From positions 1 to 64,000 of the forward strand of contig CBDCSK010000003.1 in assembly GCA_965221605.1 (NCBI GenBank): a stretch of 64,000 nt of DNA, written 5' to 3'. A model generated the notes under the pieces. The model did no database searches, was not told the origin of the DNA, and saw only the letters and a program-made list of their open reading frames with translations. Each line of letters starts with the position of its first letter. Positions within the stretch are counted from its first letter, which is position 1. The stretch comes from Aldehydirespirator sp965221605. Its GTDB lineage: Bacteria; Actinomycetota; Acidimicrobiia; Acidimicrobiales; Aldehydirespiratoraceae. The position numbers and the translations under genes were made by a program. Positions 23,230-30,631 of this stretch are shown piece by piece.

Positions 23230-24488
23230 GTAGTCGGACGGGTCGCCGCTGCGTCTCTGCCACGGCCACCCCCCCCCGGCGGGGAAACGTCGCGGCCGAT
23301 TCCGTGGCCGAGACTGTCGCGCATGTAGGCCGCGCCCGATTCCGCCAGCAGCACAGCCGGGTCGTCGAGCCCCGCCGCCACAAGCCGGTCGGCCACTGAG
23401 GGCAGAATCGACGACTCGGCCATGTACCCGGTCACATCCGGCTTGGTGTAGTAGGCGCCCTTCTCCTTCTGGCCCGCCTCGGTGAAGTTGATGTATTGCT
23501 CGAAGATGTAGCCCAACACGTCGGGATTGATCTCGTTGGCCTCGCCCGTGGGTCGCTCATCAAGGTGCCAGCGCCAGGAGTCGAAGAAGTCGAACAGCGA
23601 CCCGAACGCCTCGTCCGCGACCTGAACGTCGTGTGTCGTCTCCAGTTCGTGAGGCTCGAAGATCCCGCCGTTCACATACGGAACATCCCCGATAATCGCA
23701 GCGATCTCCGCGTCGTGGTAGTCGCGGTCCCCAACGGGCATGCCGAGCCCTGTGTGGAACAGCGGCAGCAGGAACCGCTTGTAGAACGCATAGAACTGGT
23801 CGGTGCCACAGTGCTCGCGCACCATCTCCAAACGGGCGCGCAGGTAGTTCTGGTCCTCATCCAGGAACCCCTTGCGCTGGATGAAGTAGAGGAACATGAG
23901 CCGGTTCAACAGAACCGACGCGTACCATCGGCAGTCCTTGATGTTGGGAATGCCCTCCACCTTCTCGGCGAAGCGCCGGTGCTGATCCTTGAACTCCCGG
24001 TAGAAGGATTTGGTCACCTTGTCGGCGTTGAACGAGCGGCGCACCCGGCTCAGCACTGCGCTTGACGTGAGCGAGTCCTCCTCTGCGATGCTGAACGTCG
24101 CCTGCTGAAGCCGCTGCAACAGCGCTTCCGGCGGGTTGTCAACCCGATAGGCGTGGTCCACCAGCCGCCACCCGACCCCGCTGGGACGCTGCTCGGGCCA
24201 CTGCCACAGATGCTTGTCCGGGGCGGCGAACACGACGAGCTGGTCACGGCTGAGCCGTTTCAGGCAGCGCACCACCCGATGCTGCTCGGCCCGCTGCGGC
24301 AGACCGCTCGGGCAGTCCACCCGCCAAGCGGTCACCCCCCGCTTGTCGGCTACCGGCACTGGGCGCAGGCCGCTGTCGGGCACCGCGAACTGCTGGCGCT
24401 GCTCAGGGTTGTCCCAGCCCATCGCGCGGAACAACGCGTCGAAGTCGCCTAGCCGCAGCAGCCTCGCCAACTCAGCTGACTGAACCAC
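23088..24488 (-). CDS. Adenine-specific DNA methyltransferase, N-terminal part (frame-shifted)
   Basis: About 400 native residues from GTG 24488, with the N-terminal helical domain found in Eco57I/PglX-type enzymes (FYREFKDQHRRFAEKVEGI, RLMFLYFIQRKGFLDED, PDVLGYIFEQYINF) and the conserved lead-in to the catalytic domain EKGAYYTKPDVTGYMAES. After DVSPPGGGG at the G9 tract (23269-23277) the frame changes and about 65 unrelated residues follow to a stop at 23088. One added G restores the frame into the C-terminal part without loss. It may be phase-variable, expressed by a -1 ribosomal slip on the G run, or an assembly error. Confidence 0.8.
   Translation of the reverse strand: MVQSAELARLLRLGDFDALFRAMGWDNPEQRQQFAVPDSGLRPVPVADKRGVTAWRVDCPSGLPQRAEQHRVVRCLKRLSRDQLVVFAAPDKHLWQWPEQRPSGVGWRLVDHAYRVDNPPEALLQRLQQATFSIAEEDSLTSSAVLSRVRRSFNADKVTKSFYREFKDQHRRFAEKVEGIPNIKDCRWYASVLLNRLMFLYFIQRKGFLDEDQNYLRARLEMVREHCGTDQFYAFYKRFLLPLFHTGLGMPVGDRDYHDAEIAAIIGDVPYVNGGIFEPHELETTHDVQVADEAFGSLFDFFDSWRWHLDERPTGEANEINPDVLGYIFEQYINFTEAGQKEKGAYYTKPDVTGYMAESSILPSVADRLVAAGLDDPAVLLAESGAAYMRDSLGHGIGRDVSPPGGGGRGRDAAATRPTTWTCPSRARMWRCRGSAGAMWCIAASATTASTDCSQIRSVTGASTTR
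23269..23277 (-). repeat. Mononucleotide tract, nine G on the coding strand of the methyltransferase gene
   Basis: The plus strand reads nine consecutive C (23269-23277). It sits exactly where the two methyltransferase reading frames meet. Tracts of this length are classic slipped-strand mutation sites in phase-variable restriction-modification genes of other phyla. Confidence 0.85.
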
Positions 24489-24711
24489 TCGGAGATACCT
24501 GGCCTGCGACTTGAGGTTGGGCGGGAATGCCGCCGTTCATTGTGGCACACCGCGGGTCCGGGCGACGGTTCCGCCCCGCCGCGCGGGCGTAACCGTCGCC
24601 GCCAGCGTCCGACGGTGGCTTGGATGGGAGATGTCGGGTCGCCGTTCCTTCGCCGGCGGGATGGCCGGAGATGAGGACCGCGGCGAAGATCAGGGACACC
24701 TCGGCACACAG

Positions 24712-25050
24712 TTAGGTGTCGGGTTGCGCTCGGCGGGTCCACGGTGAGGTCGTGACGTGGGTTCTCCGCCACAGGTGGGTCTGCAGGGCAGTTTCTAGCC
24801 GGTAGATGGTGGGCACCTCGCACCAGGTCGCGCCTCGCAGGATGTTAGTGATCGTCTTCTTGTCGAGGTCCGCTTCACGGGCGACTGAGCGCTCGGACCG
24901 GTTCTCGCAAGCATTCTTCAGTCTTCGTGCGATCTCCATGAGGAAGTCGGCTTCGGGCGGCGCGCCACTCACGAGGGGGCCTTCGGGCCATGTGCCATCC
25001 GCGGCCAGATAGTCGCTCGGTCTTGGTTCTAGGTTGCGTCTGGCCGGCAC
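24712..25050 (-). CDS. Small XRE-like HTH protein, WP-GP family, paralogue 3
   Basis: 112 residues from GTG 25050: basic start, AADGTWPEGPLVSGAPPEAD, helix ending RRLKNAC, HTH VAREADLDKKTITNIL, then TWCEVPTIYRLETALQTHLW. It aligns with paralogue 1 over nearly the whole length, which fixes the start. It lies divergently upstream of recombinase-like copy 2 (663 bp between starts), repeating the arrangement at copy 1, and 223 bp upstream of the methyltransferase on the same strand, so it could alternatively act as a controller for that operon. A GTCACACCCC motif is 54-63 bp upstream of its start. Confidence 0.75.
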   Translation of the reverse strand: MPARRNLEPRPSDYLAADGTWPEGPLVSGAPPEADFLMEIARRLKNACENRSERSVAREADLDKKTITNILRGATWCEVPTIYRLETALQTHLWRRTHVTTSPWTRRAQPDT

Positions 25051-25713
25051 GAGACAGGACGTTATCCCCGCCGCTCGCGCTGAATGATGACCCGCCGGGG
25101 GCGTGTCACACCCCCTCTCTAGGGTGGGGAAAGGTATCGTCACCCAGGGAGGCAGGAATGGGGTCGGCAACATCCACTGATGCCGGTGACGCCTGTCGGT
25201 CGGGTGCTGCTGGTCAACCCGGCAATGGCATTGAGCCGCCCGAAGCTTCTGAACTGTGGCGATACGTTTCGTCACTGGGTCCAGGAACGTCGGCGGGGGC
25301 GATATCAGCGAAGATCGGTGTTCGCCGAGAAACCCCAGGCCGCGGCCGCTTTCGTGAAGGGCGAGGACCATTGGGGCGGTGGCTGGCGAACACGACAGCG
25401 ACCCTCGTAAGTCTGTATCACGTCGTTACGCGATCAGCGGCACCCTCGACATGCCAGCCGTGGGGTGCCGCTGAAAGGATCACATGGAATCTACCACGCA
25501 TTCGCCACACCCAGCAGCGCCGTCCGGCGGCTCTGTATCGGAAGCCGCTGCGCTCAGCGGGCAGCAACGTCTGTTCGATCCTGACGAGCAGGATTCGCGG
25601 AGTCGCGTCAGTGCTCGGCTGGGCTATTGCCCGCACCACACAAGCACATCGAGGCACCCAAGTCAGGCAAGACGCGCGGGTGCCTCGATGTCCAAGCCTC
25701 ATAGGAGGTTCGC
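25051..25713. other. 663-bp divergent intergenic region with uncertain small ORFs
   Basis: No gene can be assigned confidently. The region holds GTCACACCCC (25104-25113) within an imperfect inverted repeat ending AGGGTG, a GGGAGG site followed by ATG at 25158 that opens a long frame of low-complexity composition, and an ATG at 25484 (77 codons, AAAGGA upstream) overlapping it. Neither predicted product resembles anything in the corresponding region of copy 1. A strong inverted repeat (25647-25690) precedes the recombinase-like gene. Confidence 0.45.
25647..25690 (+). repeat. 13-bp perfect inverted repeat before recombinase-like copy 2
   Basis: CATCGAGGCACCC (25647-25659) and GGGTGCCTCGATG (25678-25690) are perfect complements around an 18-nt loop. 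The hairpin ends 12 nt before AGGAGG (25703-25708), the ribosome binding site of the TTG start at 25714. It could be an operator, an attenuator or a transposon end structure. Confidence 0.6.
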
Positions 25714-26676
25714 TTGAACGATAACGGAGACCCGGCATCGCGTCGAGACATGCCCCGCCATGAGGGCTCGTCGGGGCAGGAGATCGCGGACGTGATCCGT
25801 GCTTGGCAGCCTCGCCGACTCGATCCCCAGCAGAGCGAGGCGCTGGCGGCGGCGATGCCGCAGGTACGGGAGTGGGTGGCGGCTTCCGCGCCGCTGAGCG
25901 TGCGAGCCGCGCGGAGACGGCTTTGGGCGACGACACGGCTGGCTGTGTGGGCTCATCGCGAGATCGGCACTGTGGACCCGGCGGTGGTGCTGCACCCCCA
26001 CAACGTGCAGCACTTCGTCGCTCATGTGTGCGCTGACCGGCCTGCGGGCTGGCGGCGCACCGCGCGGGTGGCGCTGACTCGTGTGGGCCGCGCTGTGAAC
26101 CTCCCGCATTGGGCACCCGATGCGCCGTCGTTGGGGCGATGCGATGTGGCGGACCCTTACAGCGCTCACGACGAGCGCGGCTTCGTGTTGGCCGCGGCGC
26201 TGCCGGGACGAGCCAACCGCATCGCCCGCATGTGGGTGGTCTGCGCTGCGCTCGGTGCGGGTCTGCGCGGACCCGAGATCGCCGGATGCGGCACCGATGA
26301 GATCGTCGCTGTCGGCACGGACCGCCTCGGTGTTCACATCCGAGGGCGCAACCCGAGGCTCGTTCCGCTGCGCGCCGCATACACCGACACCGCCCGCCAA
26401 GTCTTGGCCGAAGCGCCGAGCGGGAGCTTCCTGAGCGGCACGAGCCGCCAACCGGCACACCAGATCGCCCATCGGCTGATCGCCTCGGGTGAGTCACTAG
26501 TTCTGCGACGCGCTCGAAGCACATGGCTCACGGCGCACCTGAGGGCTGGGACACCGCTGTGGGCTCTGCGCGTGATCGCCGGACCGGTGTCGGCGGACAC
26601 TCTCAACGCGCTGTTGGGCCGCATCGCGGCGGACTCGCCCGGCGAAGACGCCGCCGCGGAGGGTTTGAGGGCGTGA
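25714..26676 (+). CDS. Tyrosine-recombinase-like protein without the catalytic tyrosine, copy 2
   Basis: 320 residues, a diverged homologue of the product at 3003-3968 (shared RGRNPRLVPL, LRRARSTWLTAHLRAGTPL, SADTLNALL). Box I is GAGLRGPEI with Arg185 retained, unlike copy 1; the hairpin Lys position is Arg; the HxxR position reads RxxR; and the tyrosine position in GPVSADTLNALL (290-301) is Leu. DNA binding without strand cleavage is therefore expected. Translation starts at TTG 25714 with AGGAGG 5 nt upstream, a strong site that decides this unusual start codon. The stop overlaps the transposase-like GTG as GTGA. Retained Arg in one copy and its loss in the other suggests relaxed selection on catalysis but conserved fold. 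Confidence 0.68.
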   Translation: MNDNGDPASRRDMPRHEGSSGQEIADVIRAWQPRRLDPQQSEALAAAMPQVREWVAASAPLSVRAARRRLWATTRLAVWAHREIGTVDPAVVLHPHNVQHFVAHVCADRPAGWRRTARVALTRVGRAVNLPHWAPDAPSLGRCDVADPYSAHDERGFVLAAALPGRANRIARMWVVCAALGAGLRGPEIAGCGTDEIVAVGTDRLGVHIRGRNPRLVPLRAAYTDTARQVLAEAPSGSFLSGTSRQPAHQIAHRLIASGESLVLRRARSTWLTAHLRAGTPLWALRVIAGPVSADTLNALLGRIAADSPGEDAAAEGLRA

Positions 26677-28454
26677 CCGGAGCCGAGCGCCGCCGCGCGG
26701 GCAGAGCCGCATCGGACATCTGGCAGGACCAGCGACGCCTGCCGATGGACTTCCCGACGCGCTCCGCCGATCCGGTGTTCTCCACCAGCGCGCTGTGCAA
26801 CCGCGTGATCGGCGTCGTGGAACGCTCGGGCGTGCTGGAACCGTTGGAGGCGAAGCTCCGGCCGCGCCGTGGTCGAAAGCCGATGGTGTCGATCAAGGCT
26901 CTGCTGGTGTGCATCTTGTTGGCCGGGTATCTCGATACCAACAGCTACCAGCGCACCGATGTGGTGAGGGCGCTCTACGGACTGCCGCCCGCAATCGCTG
27001 ACGCGCTCGGTCTGCTCGACGCCAGCGGCGAGATGCTGCCGATCAGCTACAAGCACACCGCGCGGCGCTTGCTCCGCCTCGAAGCGCTGCTGTGGCTGGG
27101 ATGGAACCGCCGCGAGCTGCGCTGCGACAGCGCATGGCTCATGAACTGCCTCGTCACCGCGAGCGTTCCTCGGCGTGTCCGCCGCAGCGTCGAAGCCGCC
27201 GCTGTGGACAGCACTCCTGTGAAGGCGTGGGCAACACCGACGAACTACGCGAAGCAGTCCGACATCAACAAGGACGCCTTCGCGCTGCACCGCCGGGCGG
27301 TCCTTGAGAACCCCGACCTGCCCGAGCCCGACCCCGATTACGGTGCCGCGCTCACAGCCGCCGCGAGCCGGCACGGAGTCCTAGTCGGCGACGACGGGCG
27401 AGTCGTCCGATGCAAGGACCACCACGCCCGCGCCGGGTACGCCACAGCCACCAACAAGCGCAAAGCTCACTTCTACATCGGCTACGAACTCACCGCCGTC
27501 GTAGCCGTGCGCTCGCTGCGCTGGAAGGGCCGGCCCGACAAGGCGACGCGTGGCCCGCAGATGCCGCCGTGCATCCTCGCGGCGCAGATCAACCCCGCCG
27601 GCCAGAACCCCGGACCCGTCGGGCTGCGCGCCGCAAAGACCGTACTTGCGGCCGGGTCGGCGATCACCGAGGTCATCGCCGACCGCGCCTACACCGTCAA
27701 ACACCGAGACTTCAACCGCGGGCTGCACCGACTTGGGATCAACGTCGTCATGGACCACCCATCCCGAGCCGTCGCCCGGCCCAAGATCCACAGCCTCGGG
27801 CGACGCCCACAACGCGTCATCGAGCACTGCGGCACCTTCCTGCCCGACTGGACACCCCAACATCTGCACACACCGCCGAAGCAGCTCAGCGGCACGAAAC
27901 TCGAAGACTGGTACAACACCAGATACCGCTCCTACGGGTACCGCTCCACCGGACCCCAGCCAGGCAACCGGCGCCGGTTCCAATGCCCCGTGCACGCGGG
28001 CCACAACACCACCCCCGGCACCATCCCGAACTCATACTCCGCCCCACTCGCGGCCCTCGGCGACGCCACCGCGTGCTGCGACGGCAAAGTCACCGCCCAA
28101 CCCGAAGACCTCGACACCTACCAGACCCACCCCTACGGCACGACCGCATGGCGCATCTCCTACAGTCGCCGCCCCGCGGTCGAAGGCCCGTTCGGGAAAC
28201 TCAAAGACGGCGACGGCCTCGGCGGAAGCTCCTGCCAAGCGTTCGGCATCGCCGCCCACACACTCGCCGCGACCGCCGCCATCGTCGCCTACAACCTCAA
28301 ACTCGGCCTCAACAACACACGCGGCAACGACAAGTCCGACACCGAAGTCGACGACAACGGCGAGCCCCGCAGCAGCACCAACCAAGCGAGCAGCAGCAGC
28401 ATCGACTACGACTTCACGGGTCAGACCTGCCAGCGTCTTCGAGCACCCCCGTAA
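26673..28454 (+). CDS. DDE transposase-like protein with cysteine-cluster insert, copy 2
   Basis: 593 residues from GTG 26673 (4-nt overlap with the recombinase-like stop, GGAGGG upstream); the longer open frame to 26523 lies inside the preceding gene and is rejected. The triad is D179 in EAAAVDSTPV, D337 in EVIADRAYTVKHRDF followed by VVMDHP, and E504 in RRPAVEGPFGKLKD, the last close to IS1182/IS5-type active sites. The insert between D337 and E504 has FQCPVHAG (C438, H441) and ACCDG (C468, C469). The N-terminal domain contains SIKALLVCILLAGYL and ISYKHTARRLLRLEALL. It is homologous throughout to the product at 3965-5896. The C-terminal 50 residues are disordered and Ser/Asp/Asn rich. Confidence 0.73.
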   Translation: MTGAERRRAGRAASDIWQDQRRLPMDFPTRSADPVFSTSALCNRVIGVVERSGVLEPLEAKLRPRRGRKPMVSIKALLVCILLAGYLDTNSYQRTDVVRALYGLPPAIADALGLLDASGEMLPISYKHTARRLLRLEALLWLGWNRRELRCDSAWLMNCLVTASVPRRVRRSVEAAAVDSTPVKAWATPTNYAKQSDINKDAFALHRRAVLENPDLPEPDPDYGAALTAAASRHGVLVGDDGRVVRCKDHHARAGYATATNKRKAHFYIGYELTAVVAVRSLRWKGRPDKATRGPQMPPCILAAQINPAGQNPGPVGLRAAKTVLAAGSAITEVIADRAYTVKHRDFNRGLHRLGINVVMDHPSRAVARPKIHSLGRRPQRVIEHCGTFLPDWTPQHLHTPPKQLSGTKLEDWYNTRYRSYGYRSTGPQPGNRRRFQCPVHAGHNTTPGTIPNSYSAPLAALGDATACCDGKVTAQPEDLDTYQTHPYGTTAWRISYSRRPAVEGPFGKLKDGDGLGGSSCQAFGIAAHTLAATAAIVAYNLKLGLNNTRGNDKSDTEVDDNGEPRSSTNQASSSSIDYDFTGQTCQRLRAPP

Positions 28455-28474
28455 CGCCCAGGCGAACCCGCTGA

Positions 28475-28503
28475 GAAGCCGACGGTCACCGGCCGTCGGC
28501 TTC
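28475..28503 (+). terminator. Conserved 3' hairpin of the recombinase-like/transposase-like unit, copy 2
   Basis: GAAGCCGACGG (28475-28485) and CCGTCGGCTTC (28493-28503) are perfect 11-bp arms around a 7-nt loop, 20 nt after the stop codon. The core GACGGTCA...GGCCGTC and the following GCTTC-CGCGCCC match the hairpin after copy 1 (5920-5947). Confidence 0.6.
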
Positions 28504-28612
28504 ACCGCGCCCCAAGACGACTGAACGGACCTCGCGCGTCACACGCAGCGGTCACCGCTGCCAAATCAGCAAGCACCAAGCACCAAATCTGGCCGAATCG
28601 ACCCAATCTCTC

Positions 28613-28647
28613 GAAATGGGCGAACCCAAGCATCAGAAATGGGCGAA
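28613..28647. repeat. 12-bp direct repeat next to tRNA-Cys
   Basis: GAAATGGGCGAA occurs at 28613-28624 and 28636-28647, 23 bp apart, 10 bp from the 3' end of tRNA-Cys. It may be recombinase or regulator binding sites at the right border of the element, or chance. Confidence 0.5.
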
Positions 28648-28657
28648 GTCACCCTGG

Positions 28658-28732
28658 AGCGCCGGGCGGGATTTGAACCCGCGGCTTTACGGCTTTGCAG
28701 GCCGTTCCCTTGGTCCGCTCGGGCACCGGCGC
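28658..28732 (-). tRNA. tRNA-Cys (GCA)
   Basis: A 75-nt cloverleaf on the minus strand: acceptor GCGCCGG/CCGGCGC, D-stem CCC/GGG, anticodon stem ACGGC/GCCGT with loop CTGCAAA (anticodon GCA), T-arm GCGGG-TTCAAAT-CCCGC, discriminator U73 as required for cysteine identity. CCA is not encoded. Its 3' end faces the second recombinase-like/transposase-like unit, which ends 203 bp away. Confidence 0.93.
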
Positions 28733-28796
28733 AGGGAATCGCAGCGTACCGGCGACAGGGCTCCGGGCAGACCCGGCGACGACGGAGCGCAGACGG

Positions 28797-29372
28797 TCAG
28801 CGAAGTCTTGTTCGGGCGGCCACGGCGGCGGTGACCGAGGCTGCTCCGGCCTTGCTCAGGCAAGCGGCTACGGCCTCGACCGTCGTGCCGGTGAGGATCA
28901 CGTCGTCGACCACCACCACGTGGCGGCCGGCGGCCGCATCGGAGGCCTGGTAGCCGGCTGCGGCCGCGATCTCGGTCCGCTGCTGCGGATCGATGTGGCG
29001 CAGGCGCGGTGTCGCCGCAGTTCTGGCCACGAGATCACCCCGGTACTCCCCCGCCCCGGCCGCGGCCAGCGAGCGGGCCAGCCCATCGACCAGCAGCCCG
29101 CCGGTGGTATCCGTGGCCGGCAGCGTTGGTGGGACCGGCACCACCAGGCGATAGGAGCCGTCGGGCGTCTCCGCCAGAGCCCCGGCCAGACCAGCGAACC
29201 GGTCGGCCAACTCGGTGGCTGCTTCAGGATCGTCCTGGTCCTTGGCTCGGTGGACCAACCGGCCGATGTCGGTGCGCTCGTCGCAATCAACGCGCCAGTA
29301 GTCAGCCAGCAGGACCAGTTCCACGCCAAGCGTTGTGAGAGAGCGCACGCCAACGGCTCCCCCAGCATCCAT
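28797..29372 (-). CDS. Phosphoribosyltransferase-family (ComF-like) protein
   Basis: About 191 residues. The PRPP-binding loop VVVVDDVILTGTTVEAVAA and the upstream block LVVPVPPTLPA are hallmarks of type I phosphoribosyltransferases; the segment LVARTAATPRLRHIDPQQR resembles the ComF linker. ComF-like proteins take part in DNA uptake or nucleotide salvage, but the usual zinc-finger N-terminus is not obvious here, so a salvage or regulatory role is equally possible. The ATG at 29372 lies only 3 nt from the 3' end of tRNA-Gly, so a downstream GTG may be the true start. Confidence 0.75.
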   Translation of the reverse strand: MDAGGAVGVRSLTTLGVELVLLADYWRVDCDERTDIGRLVHRAKDQDDPEAATELADRFAGLAGALAETPDGSYRLVVPVPPTLPATDTTGGLLVDGLARSLAAAGAGEYRGDLVARTAATPRLRHIDPQQRTEIAAAAGYQASDAAAGRHVVVVDDVILTGTTVEAVAACLSKAGAASVTAAVAARTRLR

Positions 29373-29375
29373 CAG

Positions 29376-29448
29376 AGCGGACGACCGGCCTCGAACCGGC
29401 GACCTCAACCTTGGCAAGGTTGCGCTCTACCAACTGAGCTACGTCCGC
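29376..29448 (-). tRNA. tRNA-Gly (GCC)
   Basis: A 73-nt cloverleaf on the minus strand: acceptor GCGGACG/CGTCCGC, D-stem GCTC/GAGC, anticodon stem CAACC/GGTTG with loop TTGCCAA (anticodon GCC), T-loop TTCGAGG, discriminator U. CCA is not encoded. All stems are complete. Confidence 0.95.
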
Positions 29449-29493
29449 GGAGAGGGCCGATCCTACCGGCGAGGCCCGCACGCGGCCACGCTG

Positions 29494-29730
29494 TCAGCGA
29501 GCCTCCGGGGGCCGCAGGTCGATGGTGAGCCGCAGAACGCCGTCCTCCAGCGTGGCCTCCGCGTCGCCGATCATGGAGAAGTCCTGGAAGTCCTTCTGGG
29601 CCTGCTCGAGGAAGTGCCGCCGCTCGTCGCCCGCCACCGGCGGAAGATTGCGGCGCTTCACCCCCTCAGCCCGCTCGCGGAAGCGCTCGATCATCGCGTC
29701 GGCGTCGAAACCCTCGGTCACAGCCGTCAA
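29494..29730 (-). CDS. Hypothetical small cytoplasmic protein
   Basis: 78 residues, with a helical N-terminal half rich in Arg/Glu (DADAMIERFRERAEGVKRRN), a short LPPVAGDERRHFLEQAQKDF segment and a C-terminal beta stretch (ATLEDGVLRLTIDLRPPE). Not recognised. It overlaps the stop of the upstream membrane-protein gene by 4 nt and is probably co-expressed with it. Confidence 0.65.
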   Translation of the reverse strand: MTAVTEGFDADAMIERFRERAEGVKRRNLPPVAGDERRHFLEQAQKDFQDFSMIGDAEATLEDGVLRLTIDLRPPEAR

Positions 29731-30620
29731 TCTAGACCGAGCGTCCGCCGCAGTTGCATCCAGAACCCCGGCCGTCCCTCAGTGCTGGTTGTCCCGGTCT
29801 CCGGGGGATCGTCCGCGGGACTCTCCTCGGCGGGCTCCGCCTCGTCGCCGGCCGGTTCGGCTTCGTCCTCCCAGACCGGCGGCAGCTCCGGCTCCGCCAC
29901 CTCCGGCTCCTCCAGCTCCGGCTCCTCCAGCTCCGGCTCCTCCCAAACCGTCGAGATCACCGGCTCAGCAGGTCCCGAATCCTGCTCGACCGGCTCGGGC
30001 TCGGCTTCATCCTCGTCCGCCGACCCCGCCGCCGCGGGGTCCTCCCAAGCCGTCGGAGGCGCGGCCCCGGCCGGCTCCGGATCCTCCGCCGCTCCAGCAG
30101 CCACCACCGCGACAGCTTCTGCGTCCTGGCTGGCGGCCTCGGCCGCGGCCTCAGCATCCTCGCCGACCTCAGCGTCCTCGGCGGATCCCGCCTCGGCAGC
30201 CGCCTCAGCCCGGTCCGCCTCGCCGTCGTACAGCTGCGTCGAACGGCGCCGGGCCAGGCGCAGCCGGCGGCGCGGGCTGGTGTGCCACAGGAACAGCACC
30301 AGCATCACCGTCATGCCCGCCGCGATCGACCAGAGCGCGATAACCACGCCATCGACGCGTTCGCTGCTCTCGCGGTTGACCAGCCGCGGCTCGGTGTCCG
30401 ACTCCGGACTGATCTCGGTGTCGGACTGGGCGGTGCTGACCACCCCCAGCGAACTGGACACCTCGGCGCTCACCACCATCGGAGCCTCGCCCTCGCCGGT
30501 AGCCGACGCCGGGCCGGACACCGCGACGAGCAGCGCCACCGCCAGCAGCGGCGCCGCGAGTATGGAGCGGAATCGCTCACCAATCCGCTCGGCCTCTAGC
30601 CAAGCTCTGCGCGAACGCAC
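29727..30620 (-). CDS. Single-pass membrane protein with long acidic cytoplasmic tail
   Basis: 297 residues. An N-terminal signal-like hydrophobic segment (about 20-42, ending ASATGEGE) is followed by a short extracytoplasmic part, a transmembrane helix (about 90-112, VVIALWSIAAGMTVMLVLFL), a basic stop-transfer patch (RRRLRLARRRS) and a 160-residue Glu/Ala/Pro-rich tail with short tandem EEPELEEPE units. The C-terminus ends in a basic amphipathic stretch. No enzyme motif is seen. The tail could be a flexible scaffold. It lies downstream of the methionine genes (11 nt gap) and overlaps the 78-residue gene. Confidence 0.65.
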   Translation of the reverse strand: MRSRRAWLEAERIGERFRSILAAPLLAVALLVAVSGPASATGEGEAPMVVSAEVSSSLGVVSTAQSDTEISPESDTEPRLVNRESSERVDGVVIALWSIAAGMTVMLVLFLWHTSPRRRLRLARRRSTQLYDGEADRAEAAAEAGSAEDAEVGEDAEAAAEAASQDAEAVAVVAAGAAEDPEPAGAAPPTAWEDPAAAGSADEDEAEPEPVEQDSGPAEPVISTVWEEPELEEPELEEPEVAEPELPPVWEDEAEPAGDEAEPAEESPADDPPETGTTSTEGRPGFWMQLRRTLGLD

Positions 30621-30631
30621 GGCGCGCGACG

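Noticed and set aside
17940..24488. Calling the locus DISARM or BREX
   Set aside because: Only the helicase and methyltransferase are present; drmA, drmB and drmC, or pglZ and brxC, are missing, so a system name is not justified.
24990..25724. 244-codon plus-strand reading frame spanning the HTH gene start and the region before copy 2
   Set aside because: It begins antisense within the HTH gene and has random-like composition; only the sub-frames at 25158 and 25484 have plausible ribosome binding sites, and neither is convincing.
29850..29960. Tandem CTCCGGCTC-type repeats
   Set aside because: They are codons for the repetitive EEPELEEPE tail of a membrane protein, so the repeat is explained by the protein.
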